Assembly (NCBI GenBank): GCA_929200255.1
Contig: CAKMYZ010000010.1
Coordinates: forward strand, 62,001 to 126,000
Direction: 5' to 3'
Source: an uncultured Alphaproteobacteria bacterium
Lineage (GTDB): Bacteria > Pseudomonadota > Alphaproteobacteria > Rhodobacterales > Rhodobacteraceae
Length of the DNA stretch: 64,000 bases
Position 1 is the first letter of the stretch; each line of letters opens with the position of its first letter. The position numbers were made by a program, and so were the translations under genes. A model generated the notes under the pieces. That model saw nothing but the letters and a program-made list of their open reading frames with translations, did not search any database and was not told the DNA's origin. This document shows, piece after piece, positions 9,121-18,073 of the stretch.

Positions 9121-10572
9121 TTACTCCGCAACCATAGGTTCAAAGATTGCTGGTGGCAGGTCGTATCCCCAGAGCTTGAACCGCTCAGAGAAGTGACTGC
9201 GCACGCCGGTCGCCGTGAAGTGACCGATGATTTTATTGTCCGGCGTCAGGCCAACACGCTGATAGCGGAAAATTTCCTGCATGGAAATCACATCACCTTC
9301 CATGCCTGTGATCTCTGTGATGGACACCATCCGACGCGAACCATCTTGCAAACGCGACGCTTGTACAATCAGGTTCACAGCGGATGAAATTTGGCTCCGC
9401 ATTGCCTTGATCGGCATTTCGATACCGGCCATCGCGATCATGTTCTCCAGGCGCGATACGCCGTCGCGCGCAGAGTTGGCGTGAATTGTGGTCATTGACC
9501 CGTCGTGTCCGGTGTTCATGGCCTGCAACATGTCGATAACCTCTTCGCCACGCGTCTCACCTACGATGATGCGGTCAGGGCGCATACGCAGGGCGTTCTT
9601 CAGACAATCGCGCTGTGAAACGCCACCTTTGCCTTCGACGTTCGGTGGACGGCTTTCCATGCGACCAACGTGGGTCTGCTGCAGCTGAAGTTCCGCTGTA
9701 TCCTCAATCGTCAGGATGCGTTCGGCATCATCAATAAAGCCTGAAAGCGCATTGAGCGTTGTCGTCTTACCGGAACCAGTACCGCCGGAAACGATCACGT
9801 TAAGGCGGGTTGAGACGGCGGCTTGCAGGTAGGCGGCCATTTCTTCGGTGAAGGCACCGAATTTAACTAACTCTTCAATCCCGAGTTTGTCTTTCTTAAA
9901 CTTACGAATGGAGACGAGTGATCCATCAACCGCAATTGGCGGCACCATGGCGTTGAAACGCGAACCATCTGCAAGTCGGGCGTCAACGTAAGGGTTGCTT
10001 TCGTCGACACGACGGCCCACGGCAGACACGATTTTGTCAATGATCCGCAGAAGGTGCCGTTCGTCTTTGAAGGTGATATCAGTCAGTTGCAGCTTGCCAT
10101 CGCGTTCCACAAAGATCTGCTGCGGGCCGTTCACCAGAATATCGTTGACGGACGGGTCTTTGAGCAGTGTCTCCAGTGGACCAAGGCCGGTAACTTCAAA
10201 AAACAGGTCCTGGCTGAGCGTCTGGCGTTCGTCCCGATTGAGGACAACACCCATATCTTCCAGTGTTTCGTTGGCGATCGCGTTGATTTCGGACCGCAGC
10301 TCTTGTTCAGAGGCGGTGTCGAGGGCGGCAAGGTTAAGGTTGTCGAGCAGGGCCTTGTGCAGTTCGAGCTTGATTTCGCCCAGGCGCTCCTTGCGGCGTT
10401 TATCCTTGTCCACGGGGCCCGCTTCGGCCGGGCGCTTGTTGGGCATCGTCTTCATCAGCGATTGCTTCGCCTCTTCCGGCGTTGCAACTGCGACGGGGCT
10501 GACGTTGACCTTTGGGCCACTTGCCGCAGCATTGTCCTTTGTCGGAGTAGGTTTTTTATATTTTGAAAACAT
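9121..10572 (-). CDS. cpaF: Flp pilus assembly ATPase TadA/CpaF
   Basis: A 483-residue secretion ATPase of the GspE/VirB11 superfamily, CpaF/TadA branch. Walker [11 protein letters not shown] begins at about residue 263. It is followed by the Asp box EDTAELQL, the Walker B region [11 protein letters not shown] and the His box [11 protein letters not shown]. The first 70 residues are charged and low in complexity, as usual for CpaF. As a cytosolic hexamer it powers extension, and in CpaF also retraction, of the Flp pilus. It follows cpaE after 11 bases and precedes tadB by five. Confidence 0.96.
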   Translation of the reverse strand: MFSKYKKPTPTKDNAAASGPKVNVSPVAVATPEEAKQSLMKTMPNKRPAEAGPVDKDKRRKERLGEIKLELHKALLDNLNLAALDTASEQELRSEINAIANETLEDMGVVLNRDERQTLSQDLFFEVTGLGPLETLLKDPSVNDILVNGPQQIFVERDGKLQLTDITFKDERHLLRIIDKIVSAVGRRVDESNPYVDARLADGSRFNAMVPPIAVDGSLVSIRKFKKDKLGIEELVKFGAFTEEMAAYLQAAVSTRLNVIVSGGTGSGKTTTLNALSGFIDDAERILTIEDTAELQLQQTHVGRMESRPPNVEGKGGVSQRDCLKNALRMRPDRIIVGETRGEEVIDMLQAMNTGHDGSMTTIHANSARDGVSRLENMIAMAGIEMPIKAMRSQISSAVNLIVQASRLQDGSRRMVSITEITGMEGDVISMQEIFRYQRVGLTPDNKIIGHFTATGVRSHFSERFKLWGYDLPPAIFEPMVAE

Positions 10573-10583
10573 GCTGTTACCTC

Positions 10584-11831
10584 TTAAGCTCTCGCTTCGG
10601 ATGCATCATCTAGATTGATTTCATGGATTGACGTGGCAAGCTTTACAATTTCCTTGCGCAATGGATTCTTGGCGATTGATTCCGCCATCGGCGCACCGTG
10701 ATCGGCGCTCTGCATCACTGGCTTGCCGCCATCGGGAAGAAGCACTTCGATCGCGATACCGAGGCTTTCTGACAGGCGCTTGACCCGGCTTTTACCGTTC
10801 AAGTCGGTAAACCCCGGTGCGCGGTTCAGGACAAAGCGGATCTTCTCAAAAGGAAGGTCCTCGGTCTGTAACGCACGTTTTAGACGGAGAGTGTTTTGCG
10901 CAGAGCGCATGTCCAACTCGATTGTTGCGAAATAGACATGAGCCATCTCCAACACGGTTTGCGACCATTCAACCATTGTGGAAGGCATGTCGATGACAAC
11001 GTAGTCGAAGTTCACGCTCGCGAGTTCAATCACACGGTTGATGTCTTCCGGTGTGATCATGTCCAGAGGGATCATGTCCATTGGAGAGGTCAAGACCTGT
11101 AGCTTGTCGCCATAAGTCAAAAGCGCCTGTGTGAATGTCTCAACGTCCATCGACTCGGTGTCAGTCAGCATCTCAAGAACAGCTTCCCGGCGGGGAAGGT
11201 CGAGATAGGTTGAGGCGGTGCCGAATTGAAAATCAAAGTCGAGCAAACAGACCTTGACGGGCTCATCTCCGGCCGTCATATTGGCAAGCTCCCAAGCCAA
11301 ATTCACGGCAAGCATTGTGGCGCCGGTGCCGCCTGCTAGGCCATGAACGGGGATAATCACACCGGATCTGTCTCCGGTGGCGCGGAATTTCGGCTCATTT
11401 TCGGATGGCTCAAGGGGGTCCTTGATCGTCAGGACCCGCTCGATAGCGCGGGCGAGCTCATTCTCGGGAAGAGGGTAAGGGACAAATTCGTCACCGCCTT
11501 CGCGCAGAAGCTGGTGCAAAGCGCCAGGGCTGACGTCCTCTGCGATCAAAATGACCTTTATTTTCGATTCCTTCGCAGCCGAGATAACTTCTTTGATGTT
11601 GCTGAGGTTGTCTTCGTCCTCGGCATCCATCGCGACAGTTACAAATTGCAGGCCGGAAGCCTCTGGCTGACCGAGAAAAGTTGCGGCATCATCAAAGCTT
11701 AGATCGCCCCAGGCATCACCAAGTGCCGCTTCCATGTCTTCGATCAACAGATCAAAGTTCTGGACATCGCGACTAATAGTACATGCGACGATAGGTGGTG
11801 TATCGCTTTGCACGGCCGGGCTCGTATTCAT
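10584..11831 (-). CDS. cpaE: Pilus localisation protein CpaE/TadZ
   Basis: A protein of about 415 residues with an N-terminal receiver-like (atypical response regulator) domain and a C-terminal ParA/MinD-type P-loop domain. CpaE/TadZ marks the pole and recruits the Tad machinery. The P-loop near residues 164-172 reads GLAGGTGAT: both the signature lysine of the deviant Walker A motif and the usual catalytic-loop lysine are replaced by alanine, so nucleotide hydrolysis is doubtful. Atypical P-loops are known in TadZ. The frame extends to a TTG at 11885, but ATG 11831 is preceded by a GGGGA ribosome-binding site and is preferred. About 250 bases separate it from the ompA stop upstream, so it probably has its own promoter. 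Confidence 0.9.
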   Translation of the reverse strand: MNTSPAVQSDTPPIVACTISRDVQNFDLLIEDMEAALGDAWGDLSFDDAATFLGQPEASGLQFVTVAMDAEDEDNLSNIKEVISAAKESKIKVILIAEDVSPGALHQLLREGGDEFVPYPLPENELARAIERVLTIKDPLEPSENEPKFRATGDRSGVIIPVHGLAGGTGATMLAVNLAWELANMTAGDEPVKVCLLDFDFQFGTASTYLDLPRREAVLEMLTDTESMDVETFTQALLTYGDKLQVLTSPMDMIPLDMITPEDINRVIELASVNFDYVVIDMPSTMVEWSQTVLEMAHVYFATIELDMRSAQNTLRLKRALQTEDLPFEKIRFVLNRAPGFTDLNGKSRVKRLSESLGIAIEVLLPDGGKPVMQSADHGAPMAESIAKNPLRKEIVKLATSIHEINLDDASEARA

Positions 11832-12078
11832 TGTTTGGATTTCCCCATCAATCTCGTCACATATCAACCGTCGTAAGACGTTCAAGCACTCTTACCACAA
11901 CGGTAAACTATGCCCACTGCCTTACGACAACAAACTCGTTAGACGCTTACTATCGGCGGAAAACGTGTCGAGATTTGGACCAAAAGATCGTAATTGTGCG
12001 GTTTATTCGAACGATCTTGGCAAATCAGCGGAAATGTTGACGCCGAACGATTAGTCCGGCGTCAATCAAAGGGTGGGC
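11832..12078. other. Intergenic region between ompA and cpaE
   Basis: About 247 bases, richer in A and T than its flanks. It should hold the cpaE promoter and the end of the cpaC-ompA transcript (hairpin at 12037-12065). I see no small gene that I can defend. Confidence 0.6.
12037..12065 (-). terminator. Hairpin after the ompA gene, possible terminator
   Basis: A perfect 9-bp stem (TTGACGCCG with CGGCGTCAA) and an 11-base loop, starting 14 bases past the ompA stop. The following T-run on the minus strand is poor, so it may be a weak or Rho-assisted terminator. Confidence 0.5.
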
Positions 12079-12735
12079 TTAGCCACCTGTACCTGTGGCA
12101 ATCTGTGTGTTGGTCGCCGCATTTGTTGGCGACGCGCTATTGACGTATTCGCGGAAGATGACTTGGGCGTATTTGCCGTTCAGCAATGCAGGGTTTGTTT
12201 CGACAAAGCCTGATACTTCCGTCACGGTCCGGCGGTTTCTGCGTTCGCGCCCTTCAGTGACAACCAAAGGCTGCGTTTCACCGAAGGAAACAACGGCTTC
12301 CAGACGGTCGCGGCTGATCCCCTGTGAACTGAGGAAGGACACAACAGCCTGTGCGCGGCGGAGGCCGAGCGAGCGGTTGTAACCTTGGCCACCGACCAGG
12401 TCGGTATGGCCATAAACCTTAAAGCGAACCTCTGGGAACTGCTTGATCCAATCGGCCTGGCGCATCAGCGTGTTGCGTGCATCAGCATCAAGAACGGTTG
12501 AGTTGAAAGCAAAGTTCACCGTTGAATTTACGTCCGAAGCAAAGCGTCGAGCGAGGTTGACTGTGTAATCCTGCTGCCCGGTTTGAACCAACCTATTGTT
12601 CATCGTGGCTTCGCCAAAGTCACCTGAGTCGATCTGCGAACCGGCTTCTGAGTAGAAGGAAGTCAGTGCGTTGTCACTTGGTGAGCAAGCTGCGAGGGTG
12701 GCGGCCGCAATAGCCGTTGTCATAAGATATTTCAT
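12079..12735 (-). CDS. OmpA-family lipoprotein of the tad locus
   Basis: A 218-residue lipoprotein: hydrophobic signal at residues 3-15, lipobox TLAAC, and a C-terminal OmpA peptidoglycan-binding domain with the FKVYGHTDLVG signature and the downstream RRAQAVVSFLSSQGI segment with conserved Arg. Such proteins (CpaD/TadG-like position) occur in Rhodobacteraceae tad loci and probably anchor the secretin complex to the wall. I chose ATG 12735 because a GGAG ribosome-binding site lies nine bases upstream; the longer TTG start at 12750 would place five charged residues before the signal peptide. It is cotranscribed with the secretin gene, whose stop is 15 bases upstream. Confidence 0.88.
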   Translation of the reverse strand: MKYLMTTAIAAATLAACSPSDNALTSFYSEAGSQIDSGDFGEATMNNRLVQTGQQDYTVNLARRFASDVNSTVNFAFNSTVLDADARNTLMRQADWIKQFPEVRFKVYGHTDLVGGQGYNRSLGLRRAQAVVSFLSSQGISRDRLEAVVSFGETQPLVVTEGRERRNRRTVTEVSGFVETNPALLNGKYAQVIFREYVNSASPTNAATNTQIATGTGG

Positions 12736-12750
12736 CGACTTGCGCTCCAA

Positions 12751-14181
12751 TCATTCATCCAGGACATAGCCGTAGGACCCGCTAAAGTCCTGACGCGCTA
12801 CTTCGCCTGCGCCACCTGAAGAAGGTGCGCCGGTACGTGAGACACGGCCAAACAAGAACAGATCCTGTTCAGTTGGTGGGCGAACCCGATCCGTTGGCAA
12901 TGCCAATGCTTCGCCACGTGTTGGTGTGACAAGGTGAGGTGTGACGATAATCACCAGTTCAGTCTGCGAACGCTGATATTCAGCACTGCGGAACAATGCA
13001 CCCAGGATTGGCACATCGCCAATCCAAGGCACCTGGCCCTTGAGGTCAGTGAAGTCGTCAGACAACAGACCCGCAATCGCAAAGCTTTCACCGTCGCGCA
13101 TTTCAACTGTTGTTGATGTTTCGCGGCGTGTGAAGGCATCGATCTGGAAGCCACCAACAGTAATACCATTGGATGGATCAATTGCGGATACGGCAGCAAC
13201 CAGTTCAAGGTTGATGATGTCTTCGTCAACAACGCGCGGAATGAAGTTCAATTCGATACCGAAGGGTTTATATTCAACCGTGATCGTACCTTCTTCACTA
13301 CTGACTGGCACCGGATATTCACCGCCTGCCAGGAACGTTGCTTCCTGACCGCTAAGGGCTGTCAGGTTGGGTTCGGCGAGAGAACGCACAACGCCGCGGG
13401 ATTCGAGCGCTTCGAGCAAGATATCAACTTCCAAGGCGCCGGCACCGAAGCCGAAGACAACAGCGCCGTTGGAATCACTGCTAGACGTGAGATCGTTAGT
13501 TGCGCCCACACCGCCAAGGGTTCCGGCCAGAACGCCGTTAGTTGCGCCATTCAATGCCAAATCTCCGCCAAACGCGGTGCCGCCAAAGCGGAGCGAGCTG
13601 GACAATGACTTGCTGACGGAACGTTGCATCTCTGCAAAACGTACTTTTAGCATCACCTGCTGCGTACCACCAACCATCATCAGGTTGGAAACGCGGTCTG
13701 GCGCATAGCGTTGGGCCAGATCAAGCGCCCGGTCCAGTCGTGCAATCGAACTTACCGTACCAGAAAGCACGATCCCATCGTTTGCTGTACGCACTTCAAT
13801 GTTCTCGCCGGGCAGAATTTGCGTCAGACGCTCTTTGAATTCTGCCATATCGGGGGAAACATGTACTTCCACGTTCGTAATCAGACGGCCATCTGCACCA
13901 AGAAGGGTCAGTGTGGTGCGCCCGGGCTCTTTGCCCAGAACGTAGATTGTCCGGTCAGACAAAGACGAAATGTCTGCGATACCGGGGTTTGCAATAGATA
14001 ACTCTGTGAAGGGCACATCGCTCTCCACAACAACGGCCCGGTTCATCGGAACGCTGAGAGCACTGGATGCCGCGCCGCGCAACACGCGCAACGTTTCGGC
14101 CGGTGCCATGGTTGGTGCTGCCGCTGTAAGCGACAACGTCAAGCCAGCAATAGCTGCTTTTAGAAATCTGTCATACTTCAT
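12751..14181 (-). CDS. cpaC: Flp pilus outer-membrane secretin CpaC/RcpA
   Basis: A 476-residue type II/III secretin. It starts with a signal peptide (hydrophobic residues 7-24, cleavage likely after APAE or nearby). A BON-like or pilus-specific N domain with the IYVLGKEPGRTTLTLLG strand follows, then the secretin core, including VPWIGDVPILGALFRS, the signature of the family. It forms the outer-membrane gate for the Flp pilus. ATG 14181 follows an AGGCAGG ribosome-binding site and gives a regular signal peptide; the longer frame to 14211 adds ten mostly charged residues. It is separated from cpaB by about 220 bases that hold two hairpins, so it probably has a separate promoter. Confidence 0.93.
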   Translation of the reverse strand: MKYDRFLKAAIAGLTLSLTAAAPTMAPAETLRVLRGAASSALSVPMNRAVVVESDVPFTELSIANPGIADISSLSDRTIYVLGKEPGRTTLTLLGADGRLITNVEVHVSPDMAEFKERLTQILPGENIEVRTANDGIVLSGTVSSIARLDRALDLAQRYAPDRVSNLMMVGGTQQVMLKVRFAEMQRSVSKSLSSSLRFGGTAFGGDLALNGATNGVLAGTLGGVGATNDLTSSSDSNGAVVFGFGAGALEVDILLEALESRGVVRSLAEPNLTALSGQEATFLAGGEYPVPVSSEEGTITVEYKPFGIELNFIPRVVDEDIINLELVAAVSAIDPSNGITVGGFQIDAFTRRETSTTVEMRDGESFAIAGLLSDDFTDLKGQVPWIGDVPILGALFRSAEYQRSQTELVIIVTPHLVTPTRGEALALPTDRVRPPTEQDLFLFGRVSRTGAPSSGGAGEVARQDFSGSYGYVLDE

Positions 14182-14324
14182 AAGTGACCTGCCTCTCCGA
14201 TCACGCCTCATTTAATGGGTCTTAATGCCCCTGATAAGGTGACCATGCGTCAGAACAACATTTATAGCAAGAATCAGCATGTTGGAGGGCAAAACGTATG
14301 TGGATAACTGGCAACACTTTCAGA

Positions 14325-14402
14325 CTTGTCAAAAACAAGACGCGCACCACGGTCAACCCGGGCGCGCGTCAAATTCCTTAAAAACAACCGGCTTGGGGTT
14401 GT
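14325..14402 (-). terminator. Two tandem hairpins after cpaB, terminator
   Basis: Immediately past the cpaB stop the minus strand reads AACAACC, a short loop, then GGTTGTTTTTAA, a compact stem followed by T. About 30 bases further is a second stem, GACGCGC with GCGCGTC, followed by TTGTTTTT. Together they should stop transcription between cpaB and cpaC. Confidence 0.65.
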
Positions 14403-14403
14403 T

Positions 14404-15246
14404 TTAGTCAGGGCAGTCAATCTCAACTTCGATACGTTCGGTTCCACTGCGCTGCGTCACAAAACAGCGCTCTGGTTCGACGACTGCGGGGGCTTCCTCA
14501 ACGACAACCTCTTCGATGCCCAAAACATCCTGGATATTGGTTTCGATGGTTGTGTCCCCACCGTCTTCGTCAATGCGCGCAACAGGCGTCAGCGAAAGAG
14601 AGCCGGCAGATTGCAGAACCTGCAGGTCAGCAAAATCTTCTTGGGTTACCTGAACGACGACACCGCGCCCTTCGCCTTGTTCATTCCCGTCAGCTTCCTC
14701 GATTGCAATGATTTCCAGCCCACTTTTCACTAGGCGGGAGATATTGCCTGCGCCTCTAACACTGCCGACCCAGTACAAGTCAATCCGGTCGGAGTTCCGC
14801 AATTCCCCGGCGAAGGCGCGCGTCATACCATCAGGCAGCGGATATGCCCGCATGCCCGGATCGAGAAGGGCTGTCAGGCCCCTTGGTGCGCCGGCTTCGG
14901 TCACCTTTACAGCAAGAACGGGTTCATTTACCTGCATCGGAATTTTGACCACACGTGGTACGGTGGGCCCCTCAGGGAACATTTCTTCTTCAGTTGAGAA
15001 GATGCCCTCCGGCAAATGGTCGCGGGCGTATTTGATCAGCTGCACATCTTCAGGGAGCAACAAATCACCATAAGTGAGATTACGGGTGGGAGCATAGACA
15101 TCAACAGTCCGGATCGCTGAACGTGCACGCTCTCGTTCCTGATTGGCCCGTGCCTCCAGCGTTTGCATCTGCTCATTGACCAAATAGACGGCAAATCCTG
15201 CCAGCCCCATACCGATCAAAAGCACTAATCCGAACACTGCGCGCAT
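14404..15246 (-). CDS. cpaB: Flp pilus assembly protein CpaB/RcpC
   Basis: A 280-residue periplasmic protein with a single N-terminal membrane segment (residues 3-23), a coiled region (residues 26-45) and a SAF/RcpC domain starting around residue 50 with VYAPTRNLTYGDLLLPEDV. The second domain, with the DRIDLYWVGSV strand, is typical of RcpC. The family stabilises the secretin complex and may bind peptidoglycan via the SAF domain. A long acidic stretch near residues 235-262 (many E and D) precedes a C-terminal tail with two cysteines. It is the first of the assembly genes downstream of the two pilin genes. Confidence 0.9.
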   Translation of the reverse strand: MRAVFGLVLLIGMGLAGFAVYLVNEQMQTLEARANQERERARSAIRTVDVYAPTRNLTYGDLLLPEDVQLIKYARDHLPEGIFSTEEEMFPEGPTVPRVVKIPMQVNEPVLAVKVTEAGAPRGLTALLDPGMRAYPLPDGMTRAFAGELRNSDRIDLYWVGSVRGAGNISRLVKSGLEIIAIEEADGNEQGEGRGVVVQVTQEDFADLQVLQSAGSLSLTPVARIDEDGGDTTIETNIQDVLGIEEVVVEEAPAVVEPERCFVTQRSGTERIEVEIDCPD

Positions 15247-15551
15247 TTTTTCACCTCTGTTTCAGCACACGGCACTTTTGAAGCGCCAGAACAACCCCAT
15301 AATCCATACAGAGTTTGAGCGCCATGGGACTAATCACACAGCGCTCACTTTCTAGAGTATTGCGACAATTCTACACAAGAACTCTTAAGTAACTGCTCGT
15401 GCATCGCGGCGTTTTCATCACTGTGGTGAGCCTTGACAGCACCCGGGCGTTCTTGCTCATCGGGTGCGAGAGAATCGCTTGAGTTGCTCACTGGCGTCTG
15501 AAACGTCTGACTTGCATCAGCTCAGGCCGAGCAAGCAGCAGCGTCAGGCCC
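15247..15551. other. Intergenic region between flp1 and cpaB
   Basis: About 305 bases. I see a 7-bp stem (GCACCCG at 15439, CGGGTGC at 15461) with a 15-base loop and no T-run, and an A/T-rich patch at 15355-15395 that could hold the cpaB promoter. No gene is supported here. Confidence 0.5.
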
Positions 15552-15728
15552 TCAAACGTCGATATTGTCCAGTGCCAGCTCGATTTCATTGGCTAGGTCG
15601 GTCGCTCCGCCGCTGAAGGCCAGAACGACAATAAGGCCAAGCGTGCAAATGGCGGCGGTCAGAACCACAAAATCAACTGTGATGGCGCCGTCTTCGTCGT
15701 GGAGAAAATTGGAAAGGTAATTCTTCAT
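15552..15728 (-). CDS. Flp-type prepilin, copy 1
   Basis: A 58-residue gene too short for ordinary ORF lists. The translation starts MKNYLSNFLHDEDG and continues AITVDFVVLTAAICTLGL. The leader ends in DEDG, cleavage by TadV is expected after Gly14, and a single hydrophobic helix covers residues 20-38. The family motif G-x4-E-Y is here G-AITV-D-F, that is Asp5 and Phe6 in the mature numbering. It has a cysteine at residue 28 inside the helix, which the second pilin lacks. The ribosome-binding site is poor (GAAAG), in contrast to copy 2. It lies between copy 2 and cpaB, and is probably a minor pilin or a weakly expressed paralogue. Confidence 0.85.
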   Translation of the reverse strand: MKNYLSNFLHDEDGAITVDFVVLTAAICTLGLIVVLAFSGGATDLANEIELALDNIDV

Positions 15729-15870
15729 CGTTCTATCGCTTTCATGGTCACTGACATCTCATGGTGAAATGATCAGGTCATCAGTTGTATCCCATGTTTG
15801 TGTATTAACATCGTTGCGATGCGGCTGGGCTGTGGTCCCGCTGTCACAAAACTCTGAAAATCGCACAAGA

Positions 15871-15903
15871 AAAGCCGCGCCACATGCGGGGCGCGGCTTT
15901 TTT
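15871..15903 (-). terminator. Rho-independent terminator of the flp2 pilin gene
   Basis: A strong stem, GCCGCGCC with its complement GGCGCGGC, flanked by A and T runs on both sides. It lies 30 bases past the stop codon of the major pilin gene on the minus strand. It should isolate the abundant pilin message from the assembly genes, a common arrangement in tad loci. Confidence 0.85.
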
Positions 15904-15932
15904 CATTTTCGCTTAAGATCCTTAAGAAGGTC

Positions 15933-16112
15933 TTATTCTGCGTTCATGTTGTCCAGGGAAGACTCGATGTCGTTTGCGAGGTCTTTTGCGCCGGAGCTGA
16001 TCGCGCCACCAACGGCAAGACCGAGAACAACGATTGCAGCTGTCAGAACAACGAAGTCAACTGTGACAGCGCCGTCTTCGTCGTTGCGGAAGTTTTTGAT
16101 AAAGTTAAGCAT
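15933..16112 (-). CDS. Flp-type prepilin, copy 2 (probable major pilin)
   Basis: A 59-residue prepilin, too short for ordinary ORF lists. Leader MLNFIKNFRNDEDG, expected cleavage after Gly14, then AVTVDFVVLTAAIVVLGLAV and a polar tail ending DNMNAE. It shares the DEDGA-x-TVDFVVLTAAI core with the neighbouring pilin gene. The ribosome-binding site GAGGAGGG lies at a good distance, and a strong terminator follows, both in keeping with a highly expressed major pilin. The helix is free of cysteine. Asp-Phe replaces the classical Glu-Tyr of Flp pilins; this is a regular variant in Rhodobacteraceae as far as I recall. Confidence 0.92.
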   Translation of the reverse strand: MLNFIKNFRNDEDGAVTVDFVVLTAAIVVLGLAVGGAISSGAKDLANDIESSLDNMNAE

Positions 16113-16466
16113 TTGGTTCCCTCCTCAGGGCGGTTTTGGTGTTCATATCGTTCCTCGTCGGTAACTTGGACTGTCTTAAACTCGTGCAATCACCGTCTTG
16201 GATGGGCTTATATAGCCTATTGAATAGGGCGGGAGTTTGGCAAACAAATCGTTTTTTGAAGAGCGCGCGGTTTTTCGCTGGAAATTCACGTAAGCTATTG
16301 ATTTTTAACGAAAGAATTGTTCATCTATTTTTAACATAACTTACTGTTCGTTGCAGAATCCCCTCCTAATAGGATGGATTTTGCGCGCATTGTTCGCTTA
16401 GAACTGGCGTTTTGACGGGATTCTGCCATGTTTACATTAACAAAACAGAGTCGAGCAGGACCGAAA
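16113..16466. promoter_or_regulatory. Divergent control region of flp2 and the lytic transglycosylase gene
   Basis: About 354 A/T-rich bases between divergent genes. Visible elements: a 13-bp palindrome CCTATT-G-AATAGG at 16216-16228 with a shortened relative CCTAATAGG at 16365-16373, and two exact ATTTTTAAC copies at 16301 and 16327. TTAAC is a half-site of the alphaproteobacterial regulator CtrA, but the full spacing TTAA-N7-TTAA is not met. Promoters for both genes must be here; I cannot place the -10 boxes reliably. Confidence 0.55.
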
Positions 16467-17303
16467 ATGAATCGCTTTTTCACAAGCATAGCGGCTTTGA
16501 CCGCTTCTCTATCATTAACGCCGGTCTGGGCAGAGGTCGAACGGCTGCAACCTGATTTCACGTTCAAGCGCGTCACTGTGCCGTCCGGTTCGGGCGCAAA
16601 CCGCATCACCGTACAGATCGACCCAGATGCCCCGCGCCTTGGCCCTGTCTATGCCGACCCTGAGCCTGAAGCTGTTGCCGCTCCTGAAACCATTGCGTTG
16701 CCAACACCATCAGGGATGGAGTGGTTCTGGGCAAATGTACCTGCATCCGTGGCGGAGGCCGGCCCGGCCAGCTTCCAACTTGCGATGAGCCAACTGAACA
16801 ATCCACCCGCAGGCAAAGCCGTTTATGCCCCGCGCCTTCAAAGCTTGCAGGATATAGCCAGCACCCATGGCTTGCATATCCTGCGCGAAACTGTGGGCAC
16901 GCGGGTTTCCCCTGCATTGGTCCTAGCCGTGATTTCGGTCGAAAGTGCAGGACGCACAGATGCGGTGAGCACGGCCGGTGCCACTGGGCTGATGCAGTTG
17001 ATGCCCGCGACGGCTGCCCGCTTCGGTGTCGAGGACAGCACGAACCCAGCACAGAACATCAGAGGCGGTGTTGCCTATCTTGCCTGGCTCCTGAACCATT
17101 TCGACAATGATCCGTTGCTGGCGCTGGCTGGGTATAACGCAGGTGAGGGTAATGTTGCCCGCCATGCGGGTGTCCCACCCTTTGCGGAAACGCGCGCCTA
17201 TGTGCCCAAAGTGCTGGCGGCATGGCAGGTGGCAAAGGGCCTATGCCAAACGCCGCCAGAGCTGATCACGGATGCATGCGTCTTTAATGTGAATGGGATT
17301 TAG
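16467..17303 (+). CDS. Periplasmic lytic transglycosylase (SLT domain)
   Basis: A 278-residue secreted murein hydrolase. The signal peptide is at residues 1-22, with likely cleavage after PVWA. A linker with proline runs precedes the C-terminal SLT (goose lysozyme-like) domain. The catalytic glutamate is Glu159 in SVESAG, followed by the family motifs TGLMQLMPATAARFGV and GYNAGEGNV. It cleaves glycan strands to 1,6-anhydro-MurNAc products, often to make room for envelope machines. Its divergent neighbour is the major pilin gene, so a role in inserting the Tad secretin is possible but unproven. The longer ORF from 16428 has no better start; ATG 16467 follows AGGA and gives a proper signal peptide. 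Confidence 0.9.
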   Translation: MNRFFTSIAALTASLSLTPVWAEVERLQPDFTFKRVTVPSGSGANRITVQIDPDAPRLGPVYADPEPEAVAAPETIALPTPSGMEWFWANVPASVAEAGPASFQLAMSQLNNPPAGKAVYAPRLQSLQDIASTHGLHILRETVGTRVSPALVLAVISVESAGRTDAVSTAGATGLMQLMPATAARFGVEDSTNPAQNIRGGVAYLAWLLNHFDNDPLLALAGYNAGEGNVARHAGVPPFAETRAYVPKVLAAWQVAKGLCQTPPELITDACVFNVNGI

Positions 17304-17449
17304 GCAGAAAGCCTACCACCCCATTCAGGATGCATGGGGCCACACCCTGTTGAGCCGACGCTGTCAGTTTGTCAGGTCTAGGTGTGGCAAGGCGCTATGG
17401 CACATCAATAGACATCCTTGATCCGTCTTTGACGTACTGAACGGCAGGT

Positions 17450-18073
17450 TCAGACAAGCGTGGCGTCGGTCGCTGCGCGCAGATCATCCTCGGTCACACC
17501 TTCGGCTGTCTCGACAATCCGCAGACCACCCGCGACAACATCCAGTACACCAAGGTTTGTGATGATGCGATCAACAACGCCTTTGCCTGTAAGCGGCAGA
17601 GTGCATTCTTTAAGCAACTTGCTGTCACCATGCTTGTTGGTGTGGTCCATCACAACGATCACGCGACCAACACCCGCAACAAGGTCCATTGCCCCGCCCA
17701 TGCCTTTGACCAGTTTGCCGGGAATCATCCAGTTCGCCAGATCGCCGTTTTCGGCAACTTCCATCGCGCCAAGGATCGCCGCAGCGATCTTACCGCCCCG
17801 GATCATGCCAAAGGACGTGGCGCTGTCAAAATAGGCGGTACGGTTGAGTTCTGTGATCGTTTGCTTGCCTGCATTGATCAGGTCGGGGTCTTCTTCACCC
17901 TCAAACGGGAAGGGGCCCATGCCCAGCATACCGTTCTCTGATTGCAGGGTGATGTCCTTGTCGCCGACGTAGTTGGCAACCAGCGTCGGAATACCAATGC
18001 CAAGGTTCACATACATCCCATCATCCAGTTCTTGGGCGGCGCGTGCTGCCATCTGATTGCGATCCCAGGGCAT
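17450..18073 (-). CDS. scoB: 3-oxoacid CoA-transferase subunit B
   Basis: A 207-residue CoA-transferase family I beta subunit. The catalytic glutamate is Glu46 in the SENGMLG motif, which forms the glutamyl-CoA thioester. The [11 protein letters not shown] segment and the conserved [15 protein letters not shown] block are typical of succinyl-CoA:3-ketoacid or acetate/acetoacetate CoA-transferases. The enzyme activates acetoacetate, linking ketone-body or polyhydroxybutyrate turnover to the TCA cycle. Its ATG overlaps the TAA of the subunit A gene by one base, so both subunits are translationally coupled. Exact substrate choice (succinyl-CoA or acetyl-CoA donor) cannot be told by eye. Confidence 0.92.
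   Translation of the reverse strand: MPWDRNQMAARAAQELDDGMYVNLGIGIPTLVANYVGDKDITLQSENGMLGMGPFPFEGEEDPDLINAGKQTITELNRTAYFDSATSFGMIRGGKIAAAILGAMEVAENGDLANWMIPGKLVKGMGGAMDLVAGVGRVIVVMDHTNKHGDSKLLKECTLPLTGKGVVDRIITNLGVLDVVAGGLRIVETAEGVTEDDLRAATDATLV

Noticed and set aside
17304-17449. Possible terminators between the lytic transglycosylase and scoB genes
   Set aside because: Several short inverted repeats (CCCCAT/ATGGGG and GCCACACC/GGTGTGGC) are visible but none has a T-run or compact loop good enough to call.
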